A DNA stretch of 31,731 bases. Origin: Bacillota bacterium (GTDB taxonomy: Bacteria; Bacillota; Clostridia; Lachnospirales; Lachnospiraceae). The stretch covers positions 1 through 31,731 of the forward strand of contig JAEYJO010000007.1 in the NCBI GenBank assembly GCA_023408815.1, read 5' to 3'. The position numbers and the translations under genes were made by a program. Below the pieces are notes generated by a model. It searched no databases, was not told where the DNA came from, and was given only the letters and a program-made list of their open reading frames with translations. Of the stretch, positions 16,761 through 24,109 are shown one piece after another (position 1 is the first letter of the stretch; each line of letters opens with the position of its first letter).

Positions 16761-17567
16761 CTATTTTCTCTCGCATTTCGGAATTGCCGCTATCAGCTTC
16801 TTCGTATATTCTTCCTTGGGATTTTCAAAGACATCTTTTGAATTTCCAGTTTCCACAATATAACCGTCCTGCATTACGATCACCCTTTCACACAGCCTGC
16901 TCACCAGGCTCAAATCGTGGGAAATGAAGAGTATCGCCGTTTTTTTCTGTTTATTTATCTTTTTTAGTAGTTTCACAATCTGTGCCTGAATCGTAACATC
17001 CAAAGCAGTAGTAGGTTCGTCCGCAATCAATAATTTAGGTTCGCATATGATGGCCGCTGCCAGCATTGCTCTTTGCCGCATGCCTCCGGAAAGCTCATGG
17101 GGATACATCTTATATACCTTTTCCGCATCCGCAAGCTCTACGTTTTTTAACAGCATAAGGGCGGTTTCCCTGCGCTCCTCCTTCGTCATCTGTGTATGAA
17201 TGCGAAGGCTTTCCTCCACCTGCCATCCGATTCTTTTTACCGGATTCAATGAGGTCATGGGTTCCTGAAACACCATGCCGATTTCCTTGCCTTGCAACTT
17301 ACGAAGCTGTGTTCTCGGACAGGAAAGCAAATCTATCCCTTCATAGAGAATCTGCCCCTTTTTTTCCATATCGTGGCGGCTCAAAAGCCCGGCAATCGCT
17401 AGCGCAGTCATCGATTTGCCGGAGCCGGACTCTCCCACAACGCCAACGATTTCTCCTTCATTTAAGGTCAAATCGAAATCATATACGACCGTTTCCGGAA
17501 CGAGATGGTCGTGAAACTCAATATTCAAATCAATTACTTCGAGTAAAGGCGATTTTTTATCCATCAT
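16761..17567 (-). CDS. Oligopeptide-type ABC transporter ATP-binding protein (OppD/DppD-like)
   Basis: The first ATPase of the importer, 268 residues. Walker A GESGSGKSMTAL, Q loop MVFQEPMTSLNP, signature LSGGMRQRAML, Walker B LLIADEPTTALD and switch His in FISHDLS are all present. Like OppD it has a longer N-terminal strand region but lacks the long C-terminal oligopeptide cap, as in short DppD/NikD forms. Its start overlaps the end of the second permease by 11 bases. Confidence 0.92.
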   Translation of the reverse strand: MMDKKSPLLEVIDLNIEFHDHLVPETVVYDFDLTLNEGEIVGVVGESGSGKSMTALAIAGLLSRHDMEKKGQILYEGIDLLSCPRTQLRKLQGKEIGMVFQEPMTSLNPVKRIGWQVEESLRIHTQMTKEERRETALMLLKNVELADAEKVYKMYPHELSGGMRQRAMLAAAIICEPKLLIADEPTTALDVTIQAQIVKLLKKINKQKKTAILFISHDLSLVSRLCERVIVMQDGYIVETGNSKDVFENPKEEYTKKLIAAIPKCERK

Positions 17568-18363
17568 TCTTGGTTCCTATCCCTTCGCTGAGAAGACTGA
17601 AGCCGAGCACCATCCATATAATTACGGCTCCCGGAAATATCGCATATGCGGGCGCTGTAAACAAATAGGACTGAGCCTCCGACAACATGCGCCCCAGACT
17701 CGCTTCAGGGGGCTGCACGCCGATTCCAAGATAACTCATTCCGGCTTCCGCCAGCACCGCATTATTGAATCCGATGATAACTGCAGAAAGCAGCACCGGC
17801 ATGGTACCCGGCAGGATATGCACGAACATGATGCGCAAATCTCCCGCTCCCTGCAGCTTAGCACTCTTCACATAATCCATATTCCGGTACTTTAAAAATT
17901 CTCCCCGCACAATACGGGCAAAACTGGGCACGAAAGCGATTCCAAGCGCAGCGATAACATTGTTCCTGCCCGGTCCCAAGATGCTGATAAAGACAAGTGC
18001 CAAAAGGAGGCTGGGAAATGCGAAAATAGCATCGTTGATCCTCATGAGAATTTCGTCCAGAATTCCCCCGTAATATCCGGTAACCGCTCCTAAAACGATG
18101 CCGAAAACGGTGCCGATAGCTACCGTACATAAGGCAACGAGCAAGGTTGTCCGGCTTCCCTGAAGCACGCGGCTGAATACGTCCCTTCCGAAATTATCAC
18201 AGCCCATGGGATGAGCCAGGGAAACTCCGGCGAACTTCGCCGCAGGATCCATGGCATTGGGATCGTAGGGGGTATAAAAAATGCCTATCATAATAAGAAG
18301 AAGCATCGTTCCGGTAAGTACCCCTCCGACTATTAAATTATAGTTCTTCTTTTTCTTCTTCAT
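17557..18363 (-). CDS. ABC transporter permease (OppC/DppC-like)
   Basis: The second membrane subunit of the importer, 268 residues. It has an N-terminal signal-like helix (15-30), then the OppC-type soluble segment with DPNAMDPAAKF and HPMGCDNFGRDVFSRV. Five further membrane helices follow. The EAA loop that contacts the ATPase is at about 185-205 (SAKLQGAGDLRIMFVHILP). It begins two bases after the first permease ends, with CAGGAG upstream. Confidence 0.92.
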   Translation of the reverse strand: MKKKKKNYNLIVGGVLTGTMLLLIMIGIFYTPYDPNAMDPAAKFAGVSLAHPMGCDNFGRDVFSRVLQGSRTTLLVALCTVAIGTVFGIVLGAVTGYYGGILDEILMRINDAIFAFPSLLLALVFISILGPGRNNVIAALGIAFVPSFARIVRGEFLKYRNMDYVKSAKLQGAGDLRIMFVHILPGTMPVLLSAVIIGFNNAVLAEAGMSYLGIGVQPPEASLGRMLSEAQSYLFTAPAYAIFPGAVIIWMVLGFSLLSEGIGTKNDG

Positions 18364-18365
18364 AC

Positions 18366-19316
18366 TTATACTCGCTCCTGCGTCGATATCCGAGGATCGA
18401 TCAACTGATATATAATATCTACCACCAGATTTATAAAAACGACGATAAAGGCAATGCAGACAATAATCGCCTCCACCACCGGATAGTCCCTGTTAGAAAT
18501 GGAGGTCAAAAGAATCCGTCCCAAACCGGGTATGCTGAACACCTGCTCGATAATGATACTGCCCGCAACCATATCGGCAAGCGCCATCCCCCAAAAAGTA
18601 ACCACCGGGATAACCGCATTTTTCAATATATGATTATAAAACACCTGATTGCTTCTGTTTCCCCTGCTGAAAGCCGTTCTGACATAATCCTTCTTCACTT
18701 CTCCGATTACTGAGCTTCGAAGTAATTTCACCGCCATCGCTGTTTTCGGCAAAGCTATCGCCAGTGCCGGGAAAAACATATAACCGATAAATTGTCCGAA
18801 ATCATCTTTATAGGATACATAGCCTCCCGGCGTAAAAAGCCGGAAAATCCGCCCGAATAAAAATGTAATCAGTATCCCCGCAAAAAAAGGCGGAATCGCC
18901 ATCGTAATCTGATTCATGACATAGATAACTCTATCCGCAATACCGCCTTCATGCTTAGCCGTATAGATTCCCAAAGGCACCGCCAAAGCGATCATCAAAA
19001 GAAAAGCGATCCCGGTCAAAACAAGCGTAACGGGGAGCTTATCCACAATCATCGACTCCACCGGTATCCGATAACTGTAGGAGATTCCCATATCTCCCTT
19101 TAAAAATGAACCGGCCCATCTGAAATACTGTGTAAGAAATGGATCGTTCAATCCCATCTCCTCCCGCAGCGCCTCCACTTTTTCCGGTGTGGCCTGTGTG
19201 CCGAGCATGGAGGTGACCGGATCCCCCGACATTACAAAAAAAGACAGAAAGACAAGAAATGAAACTGCAAACAAGGTAGCTGCCATCATAATGACCTTTT
19301 TCCCGATATATTTCAT
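18366..19316 (-). CDS. ABC transporter permease (OppB/DppB-like)
   Basis: The first membrane subunit, 316 residues with six predicted helices. The N-terminal helix (about 9-30), the FLTQYFRW and GDMGISYSYRIPV segment and the EAA loop at about 225-245 (TAFSRGNRSNQVFYNHILKN) are typical of OppB. The conserved VEQVFSIPGLG-like motif is present as IEQVFSIPGLGRI. AGGAGG precedes the start. It follows the binding-protein gene by 39 bases. Confidence 0.93.
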   Translation of the reverse strand: MKYIGKKVIMMAATLFAVSFLVFLSFFVMSGDPVTSMLGTQATPEKVEALREEMGLNDPFLTQYFRWAGSFLKGDMGISYSYRIPVESMIVDKLPVTLVLTGIAFLLMIALAVPLGIYTAKHEGGIADRVIYVMNQITMAIPPFFAGILITFLFGRIFRLFTPGGYVSYKDDFGQFIGYMFFPALAIALPKTAMAVKLLRSSVIGEVKKDYVRTAFSRGNRSNQVFYNHILKNAVIPVVTFWGMALADMVAGSIIIEQVFSIPGLGRILLTSISNRDYPVVEAIIVCIAFIVVFINLVVDIIYQLIDPRISTQERV

Positions 19317-19355
19317 CCTCTTGTCCTCCTGCCTAAAAAAGTTAATCCTGTACTT

Positions 19356-20882
19356 TTATTCTTCTACTATATAAAGCTTGGAAAAATCCTGCACATATAG
19401 CGGATAGAATTGATAACCGCCGTATTTTTTATTGATTGCCACGAATTCAGGCAAATCCTGAATATAAACGTTGGCTGCCTCTTCTGACAGAATCCGCTCA
19501 CATTCCTTGTAATATTCCGTCTTCTGCGCGTCGTCGGTGCTGGAAATCGCATTCTGTAATGCCGTATCATATTTAGAGCTGCTGAAATTGATGAAGTTAT
19601 TGGAAGCCGTAGATTCGAACCGCCCCAGCAGTGCCCCTGCCGTCAGACTGGATGCATCCACGCCGATTACCGTCGACTCAAAATTTCTTCCCGCGTATAC
19701 ATCGCTGAGCCAGCTATCCCATTCTATCAACTGAATCTGCGCTGTTACGCCAATCGCCTTGAATTCCTCTACGAGCACTTGTGCCGTATCGATATGCTGC
19801 TGATAGTTGGACGGCACCGTAATCGTAAAAGAAAATCCGTCCGGATATCCCGCTTCTGCAAGAAGGGCCTTCGCCTTCTCCGTATCCTTCGAATACGTAT
19901 CGTTTAACTCCTCTATATAATATTTTTCAAAGGAGGGGAACATGCTGCTGCCTATCTCCGTCCCCTTGCCGTCTGATACAAAATCCATGATTTCCTGAGG
20001 GTCGATCGCATAGCAAAGAGCCTGCCTTACACGCACGTCGGAAAACGGCTCTGCCGCATTGTTCAAATACAATGCTTGTACCAGATTCATTTCTCCCTCC
20101 AGTATATCAAACTTATCCGACAACTCCGCCGCCTGCGTCGCGGTCACCCTGGCAATCATATCCACAGAGCCGCCTTCCAGATCCATAACAAAAGAATCCG
20201 CATTTGCACGCACCTTTAAAATCACATCTTCAATATGTGCGCCCTCTCCCCAATAATCGTCGAATTTCTCCATTACGAAATTCTCCTGCGGAGAGCGAGA
20301 GACGTATTTGTACGGCCCCGTTCCGATAGGATTCGTATCCGGCTCTTGATTAGACGCCGGTATAATCGCTGCCGTCACGCCCGCCAGGTCCGCATCAAAC
20401 TCTGTATTTGACTCCGCTAACACGATTTCTACCGTTTCATCGTCGATGATATTTACGCTTTCTATATTAGAAAACGCCGCTATCAGTGGTTCTCCGTTAC
20501 TGGTATCGGCGCATTTATCAATCGAATACTTGATATCCTCTACCGTAACCAGACTGCCATCGTGAAATTTGATTCCTTTTCTCAATGTAAATGTGTAAAC
20601 CTTACCGTCATCAGAGACTTTGTACGCACTGGATACAGCGGGAACTAAATTACCGTTTGCGTCCGGCTTAACCAGACCTTCAAACATGTTGAAAAATACC
20701 TCTTTCGTTCCTGCCGCCACTGCTTTATGGGGGTCAAGACTGTCCTCTATATCCTGAGGTATTCCGACGGTAATCTTAGAAGAATTCTCGCCTGTCTTAT
20801 CACCCGAGCACGCGCTCAGTGCAATAGTCAGTGTTGTCAACACAAACACTAAAAAAAGTTTCGTTATTCCTTTTCTTTTCAT
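19356..20882 (-). CDS. Peptide-type ABC transporter substrate-binding lipoprotein
   Basis: The extracytoplasmic receptor of the importer, SBP_bac_5 (cluster C) family. The start is placed at the ATG at 20882, nine bases after GGAAGGAA, giving 508 residues; the longer frame would need a TTG at 20891 close to that site. A lipoprotein signal ends in the lipobox LSAC, so Cys is lipidated and the protein anchored outside the membrane. Family signatures visible are KYSIDKC-like PxT region, GTGPYKY, VRQALCYAIDPQEI and the C-terminal PLYVQDFSKL. The bound ligand, peptide or other, cannot be told. It is the first gene of the operon and has a good promoter. Confidence 0.93.
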   Translation of the reverse strand: MKRKGITKLFLVFVLTTLTIALSACSGDKTGENSSKITVGIPQDIEDSLDPHKAVAAGTKEVFFNMFEGLVKPDANGNLVPAVSSAYKVSDDGKVYTFTLRKGIKFHDGSLVTVEDIKYSIDKCADTSNGEPLIAAFSNIESVNIIDDETVEIVLAESNTEFDADLAGVTAAIIPASNQEPDTNPIGTGPYKYVSRSPQENFVMEKFDDYWGEGAHIEDVILKVRANADSFVMDLEGGSVDMIARVTATQAAELSDKFDILEGEMNLVQALYLNNAAEPFSDVRVRQALCYAIDPQEIMDFVSDGKGTEIGSSMFPSFEKYYIEELNDTYSKDTEKAKALLAEAGYPDGFSFTITVPSNYQQHIDTAQVLVEEFKAIGVTAQIQLIEWDSWLSDVYAGRNFESTVIGVDASSLTAGALLGRFESTASNNFINFSSSKYDTALQNAISSTDDAQKTEYYKECERILSEEAANVYIQDLPEFVAINKKYGGYQFYPLYVQDFSKLYIVEE

Positions 20883-20929
20883 GTGTTTCAATTCCTTCCT
20901 TTTCTTCGTCTATATTTAATTGTCGTTTT

Positions 20930-20958
20930 ATTGTATAAAATTTTTTTTCAAAATGCAA
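20930..20958 (-). promoter_or_regulatory. Promoter of the ABC importer operon
   Basis: On the minus strand TTGCAT (20953-20958) and TACAAT (20930-20935) are 17 bases apart, with an A8 tract in the spacer. Just upstream, GTACT-aaatgc-AGTAC (20959-20974) is an inverted repeat that could be an operator. Confidence 0.65.
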
Positions 20959-20996
20959 GTACTAAATGCAGTACAATCCTATAATCCAATAAGATA

Positions 20997-21316
20997 GTTA
21001 CTGTTCACACCCTTGCCCGACAAATGGACTTCTAACAGATATCGAAGGCAATCGAATCCAAACCAAAAGACTCCTGCTCCGAATTCAAATATATAAGAAG
21101 TTCTAATTCTCTGAATAGTCAAGCCAAACATAACAGAAAACAAAAAACTCGCTGCGCTCAAACAGCTTTGTTTTCTGTTATGGCCTGTCTGTTCAAAGAA
21201 AGAACTTCTAAATATTTTCATAGGCGCAGTCGTTCTTTTAGTTTGGATTCGATTGTCCGTAAAAGTTTGTAAAAAGTCCATTTGTCGACGTTACTGGAAA
21301 GGAAGTGAACAGTAGC
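20997..21316. mobile_element. 320-bp hairpin element with GTTACTGTTCAC ends (MITE-like)
   Basis: The left end GTTACTGTTCAC (20997-21008) matches the right end GTGAACAGTAGC (21305-21316) with one mismatch. Inside are nested perfect inverted pairs in the right order: CGACAAATGGACTT with 21273-21286, CAATCGAATCCAAAC (21049-21063) with 21241-21255, AGAAGTTCT (21096-21104) with 21201-21209, and CATAACAGAAAACAAA (21129-21144) with 21167-21182. The whole element can fold into one long hairpin. ATAAGATA occurs at 20989-20996 and again at 21327-21334, as an 8-bp target duplication would; a 10-bp tandem copy of AGTAGCATAA separates the right end from it. It has no coding capacity of its own. The related element is at 29606-29738. 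Confidence 0.75.
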
Positions 21317-21330
21317 ATAAAGTAGCATAA

Positions 21331-21367
21331 GATAAAAAGGATCGCTCTTTTATTTATGAGCAATCCT
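21331..21367 (-). terminator. Terminator of nrdR
   Basis: AGGATTGCTC and GAGCGATCCT (21338-21367) form a 10-pair stem with one G-T pair, followed on the minus strand by TTTTTATC. It lies 33 bases past the nrdR stop, immediately before the hairpin element. Confidence 0.85.
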
Positions 21368-21400
21368 CCACCATATCTATTATATATACTTTTTACCGTT

Positions 21401-21853
21401 TTATTTATCCAAAACCTTCTTAAGCTCATCCATGAATGTGTTAATGTCCTTAAATTCTCTGTAAACAGAAGCGAATCTTACATAAGCCACCGCATCCAGA
21501 TCCTTCAGCTTGTTCATAACGAGCTCTCCGATGACCTGACTGGGTATCTCTTTTTCCTCCATGTTGAAAACCTCTGTCTCCACTTCTTCCACCAATCCCG
21601 TAATTTCATTGGCACTGACCGGACGTTTATGACATGCGCGCAGCACGCCCGCTTCTATCTTCGAGCGGTCATAAGTCTCTCTGTTATTATCCTTCTTAAT
21701 TATAATAAGCGGAATCGTCTCTATCTTCTCATATGTGGTAAAGCGTTTGTCGCACTCGTCACACACACGGCGGCGTCTTATGGAATTATTATCTTCCGCC
21801 GGCCTTGAATCTATAACTCGCGTGTTCTCGTGACCGCAAAAAGGACATTTCAT
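21401..21853 (-). CDS. nrdR: Transcriptional repressor NrdR
   Basis: NrdR senses ATP/dATP and represses ribonucleotide reductase genes. The 150-residue protein has the N-terminal zinc ribbon (CPFCGHENTRVIDSR and CDECDKRF, four Cys) and an ATP-cone domain (about 46-136, with RKxN-like KKDNNRETYDRSKIEAGVLRAC). The basic RRRR run between the two Cys pairs is intact. AGGAGG lies nine bases before the start. It is a single-gene unit with promoter and terminator. No canonical NrdR box was found in its own promoter. Confidence 0.97.
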   Translation of the reverse strand: MKCPFCGHENTRVIDSRPAEDNNSIRRRRVCDECDKRFTTYEKIETIPLIIIKKDNNRETYDRSKIEAGVLRACHKRPVSANEITGLVEEVETEVFNMEEKEIPSQVIGELVMNKLKDLDAVAYVRFASVYREFKDINTFMDELKKVLDK

Positions 21854-21886
21854 GGATGTAACCTCCTATTTCGTACTATTATTATC

Positions 21887-21915
21887 AGTATATTCGAAAT
21901 ATCGTTTTATGTCAA
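21887..21915 (-). promoter_or_regulatory. Promoter of nrdR
   Basis: On the minus strand a consensus TTGACA (21910-21915) is followed after 17 bases by TATACT (21887-21892). The spacer holds the near-palindrome ATATTTCGAATAT. The start codon is about 30 bases beyond the expected transcription start. Confidence 0.8.
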
Positions 21916-22008
21916 CTAGATAAATTAATACCTGCGCATATCTTATAGAACGCAATAGGCGGCATAAAATCTACTTTTTAATAGAACTTATCCCGCCATA
22001 TTATATAG

Positions 22009-22344
22009 TTATGAAATTTTCTGTTTTAATGTCCTGACTTCTGATTCTAACATGCTGACCTTAATCGCTAACATTTCAATCTCATTATTGCGCTTCATAA
22101 CTTCGTGAAGGTTACGCGATAAATCCAGATGACCTTCTGCCACCCTCTTTATATTCACTCTTATTTCATTTTCAAGTATCAATTCGATATTTGTTACTTT
22201 ATTCTCGATCTTCTCTATCTGGTCTTCGATTTTCTCTATTCGGTCTTCGATCTTCTCTAATCTGTTTTCAATCGGTTTTATTCTGGAATCCAGTTTTTTA
22301 TCTAATAACTCTGATATCGCTAACAGTAATTCATTGTCTGTCAT
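22009..22344 (-). CDS. Small coiled-coil protein of unknown function
   Basis: A 111-residue acidic protein that is almost entirely heptad repeat: LEKIEDRIEKIEDQIEKIE at about 29-47, then two further helical segments to the end. It should form a parallel or antiparallel coiled coil in the cytoplasm; no membrane segment is present. AAGGAG lies before the start with a good seven-base spacing. Similar short coiled-coil proteins are frequent in Clostridia accessory regions and I cannot assign a role. A weak GGCGG/CCGCC hairpin lies downstream at about 21958-21998 but has no T tract. Confidence 0.7.
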   Translation of the reverse strand: MTDNELLLAISELLDKKLDSRIKPIENRLEKIEDRIEKIEDQIEKIENKVTNIELILENEIRVNIKRVAEGHLDLSRNLHEVMKRNNEIEMLAIKVSMLESEVRTLKQKIS

Positions 22345-22411
22345 ATACTCATCTCCTTATAATAAAAATAATAGCATAAAAATAGTGTCAAGTCCATTTT
22401 ATTTTCCCTAA

Positions 22412-22765
22412 TTCTTTTTCAAATTGTTACTGCTCACTTGTCCGAGGCAGGTCGGAAAAACCACTATGCTTAAAAGCTGGCTGCAGAAGAGAACATAGGA
22501 CGGGAGTATGTTACACTGGTCGATTTGACAGAACGCCAAATAGCAAAGAATGAACCGAAGCTATTCCTGCAAATTCACAAGCCGCCGATGTTTATCGATG
22601 AGGTGCAGTATGCCCCGGAGCTGTTCGCCTATATTAAAATACATGTTGACCAAAACCACCGCGCCGGTAATTTGGGGCTAACAGTTCACAGGCTGAAATC
22701 CATGGTGCCATGAGCGGTGCGATTCTTGAGAATTTTGTAGTATCTGAAATCGTTAAGAGCTACCA
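22412..22765 (+). pseudogene. Decayed AAA-ATPase/DUF4143 gene
   Basis: The only coding trace on the plus strand. From 22412 the frame reads FFFKLLLLTCPRQVGKTTMLK, that is a P-loop (GPRQVGKTT in the family) with Gly replaced by Cys. A frameshift follows, then YVTLVDLTERQIAKNEPKL and FIDEVQYAPELF (22511-22660), the Walker B part. Another frameshift comes near the sensor motif LTGSQ. An internal deletion then joins directly to AMSGAILENFVVSEIVKSY (about 22705-22762), from the DUF4143 nuclease-like C-terminal domain. Start, centre and end are lost. Such AAA_14/DUF4143 genes are common mobile-associated ATPases. It sits directly downstream of jetD in opposite orientation. Confidence 0.82.
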
Positions 22766-22849
22766 AAACTGCTACTCCGCAGCGTCAGCTTACCCGGGTA
22801 TTTGGGGTCATAGATAAAGCCGCATCTTTACATTCTATCAAAAAATTTT

Positions 22850-24097
22850 TCAATACAGCAGCTGTTCTTGTTCCAGACGAATATTTAATTCCAGCATTCT
22901 ATGAATTAAGTTACTAAATATTGCATATCTAGTATCCTCACCCATCTCCTTTAATATCTTCCGGTATGGTTCTTCCATTAACATTCCTTTGTCCCTATTC
23001 TTTTCCAAACTTTCTATATCCATTTTATAGGGTAATAGTTCTAAAACAATGGATTCCTTCAATCTGTTAAAAATTCGAAAACCCCCAACATCTATATCGC
23101 TCCAGTGATAATACTTAATCTCATCCAAACACTTTTTGCCAGCTTCATAAAGTTTTTCAAACCATTTTCCTTTTGTAGGACTATAAAAGCCTCCATGATA
23201 AATTACCAGTTCATTTTTCATCCTCTTTTTAGAAATATACCAAACATAATTTGCTTTATTTTCTATGAATAAAACTTTGGATATTCCAAACAAAGAAACT
23301 TCCTCGATTTTTTCCACTGTAACCGAATTAATATATGCGCCGTAAACTTCCAACCCATAATCAATGCAGCTTCCATCTTCTAAATATATTTTGACATTTC
23401 CTGTAAACTCTAATACTTCCGGCCATTTTACAAGTCCCTTCTCCCGGAGACACTCTTCCTCTACAAATTCTTCTCCTTTTTCTTTTTTTATCACTCTTAA
23501 AATAGAAACTAACTTTCCTTTTACAAATCGTTCAAAATACTTACTGTCTCCATATAAATGGCTGCTCAAAATGCGCTCTTGAATTTCACTGCTATTACCG
23601 GCCAAATACATTAAGCATTTTAAAATATCTTCGTTAAAGGCCATGTCCTCAGTAAAAAAACGTGGTATCTTAAGCCGTTGCCTTATATACTTTTCCTGCT
23701 CTTTCAAGAAAAGACTGATTTCACCATCCTCTACTACTTTTTCTAAATAAGTAATCAGCAATTGATGTAAAGAATCAATAATATTTCCTTTGGGAATCCT
23801 CCCCAGCAACTGATAACACTCTTTAATCTTATCCTCATCTGCTATCAGCCAGATTCGGTCAACCAAATTACCTGTCTCATAACGAACCCACGAAAAATTT
23901 ATCAGCCCATCCTGTTCCAAATTAGTCAGAGCAGACAAAAATTCCTCCTTTTTCTCAACGCGTTCCATGTGTTTATTTAATGCTTCTTCATCCTGTAAAC
24001 GTATTGATACCTTTCGTATTGAGCCCTTGTCTGTAAACAATTTGCTATTCTCATACTTTTGAATTAACTTCTCTAAAATCCAAATTCGATAGTCCAT
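22850..24097 (-). CDS. jetD: Wadjet system protein JetD (Toprim-type nuclease subunit)
   Basis: JetD is the DNA-cleaving subunit of Wadjet, related to the topoisomerase VI A subunit. The 415-residue protein has a helical N-terminal part (about 1-215) corresponding to the JetD N-domain (DUF3322-like). A C-terminal Toprim domain (DUF2220-like) follows, with Glu279 in VLFIENKANY and the metal-binding pair Asp334 and Asp336 in HWSDIDVGGFRIF. All metal ligands are present, so it should be active. AGGAGG precedes the start. It follows jetC by 12 bases. Confidence 0.93.
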   Translation of the reverse strand: MDYRIWILEKLIQKYENSKLFTDKGSIRKVSIRLQDEEALNKHMERVEKKEEFLSALTNLEQDGLINFSWVRYETGNLVDRIWLIADEDKIKECYQLLGRIPKGNIIDSLHQLLITYLEKVVEDGEISLFLKEQEKYIRQRLKIPRFFTEDMAFNEDILKCLMYLAGNSSEIQERILSSHLYGDSKYFERFVKGKLVSILRVIKKEKGEEFVEEECLREKGLVKWPEVLEFTGNVKIYLEDGSCIDYGLEVYGAYINSVTVEKIEEVSLFGISKVLFIENKANYVWYISKKRMKNELVIYHGGFYSPTKGKWFEKLYEAGKKCLDEIKYYHWSDIDVGGFRIFNRLKESIVLELLPYKMDIESLEKNRDKGMLMEEPYRKILKEMGEDTRYAIFSNLIHRMLELNIRLEQEQLLY

Positions 24098-24109
24098 GCT
24101 TACCTCCTG

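Noticed and set aside
20979..21429. Two minus-strand open frames of 100 and 63 codons
   Set aside because: They lie across the hairpin element and the nrdR terminator and follow the palindromes.
21854..21920. A possible NrdR box in the nrdR promoter
   Set aside because: The near-palindrome in the spacer does not match the known box, and none is repeated in tandem.
22425..22436. A GTTACTGCTCAC word like the ends of the two hairpin elements
   Set aside because: It is coding sequence of the decayed ATPase (LLLLT before the P-loop), has a mismatch, and has no partner end nearby.
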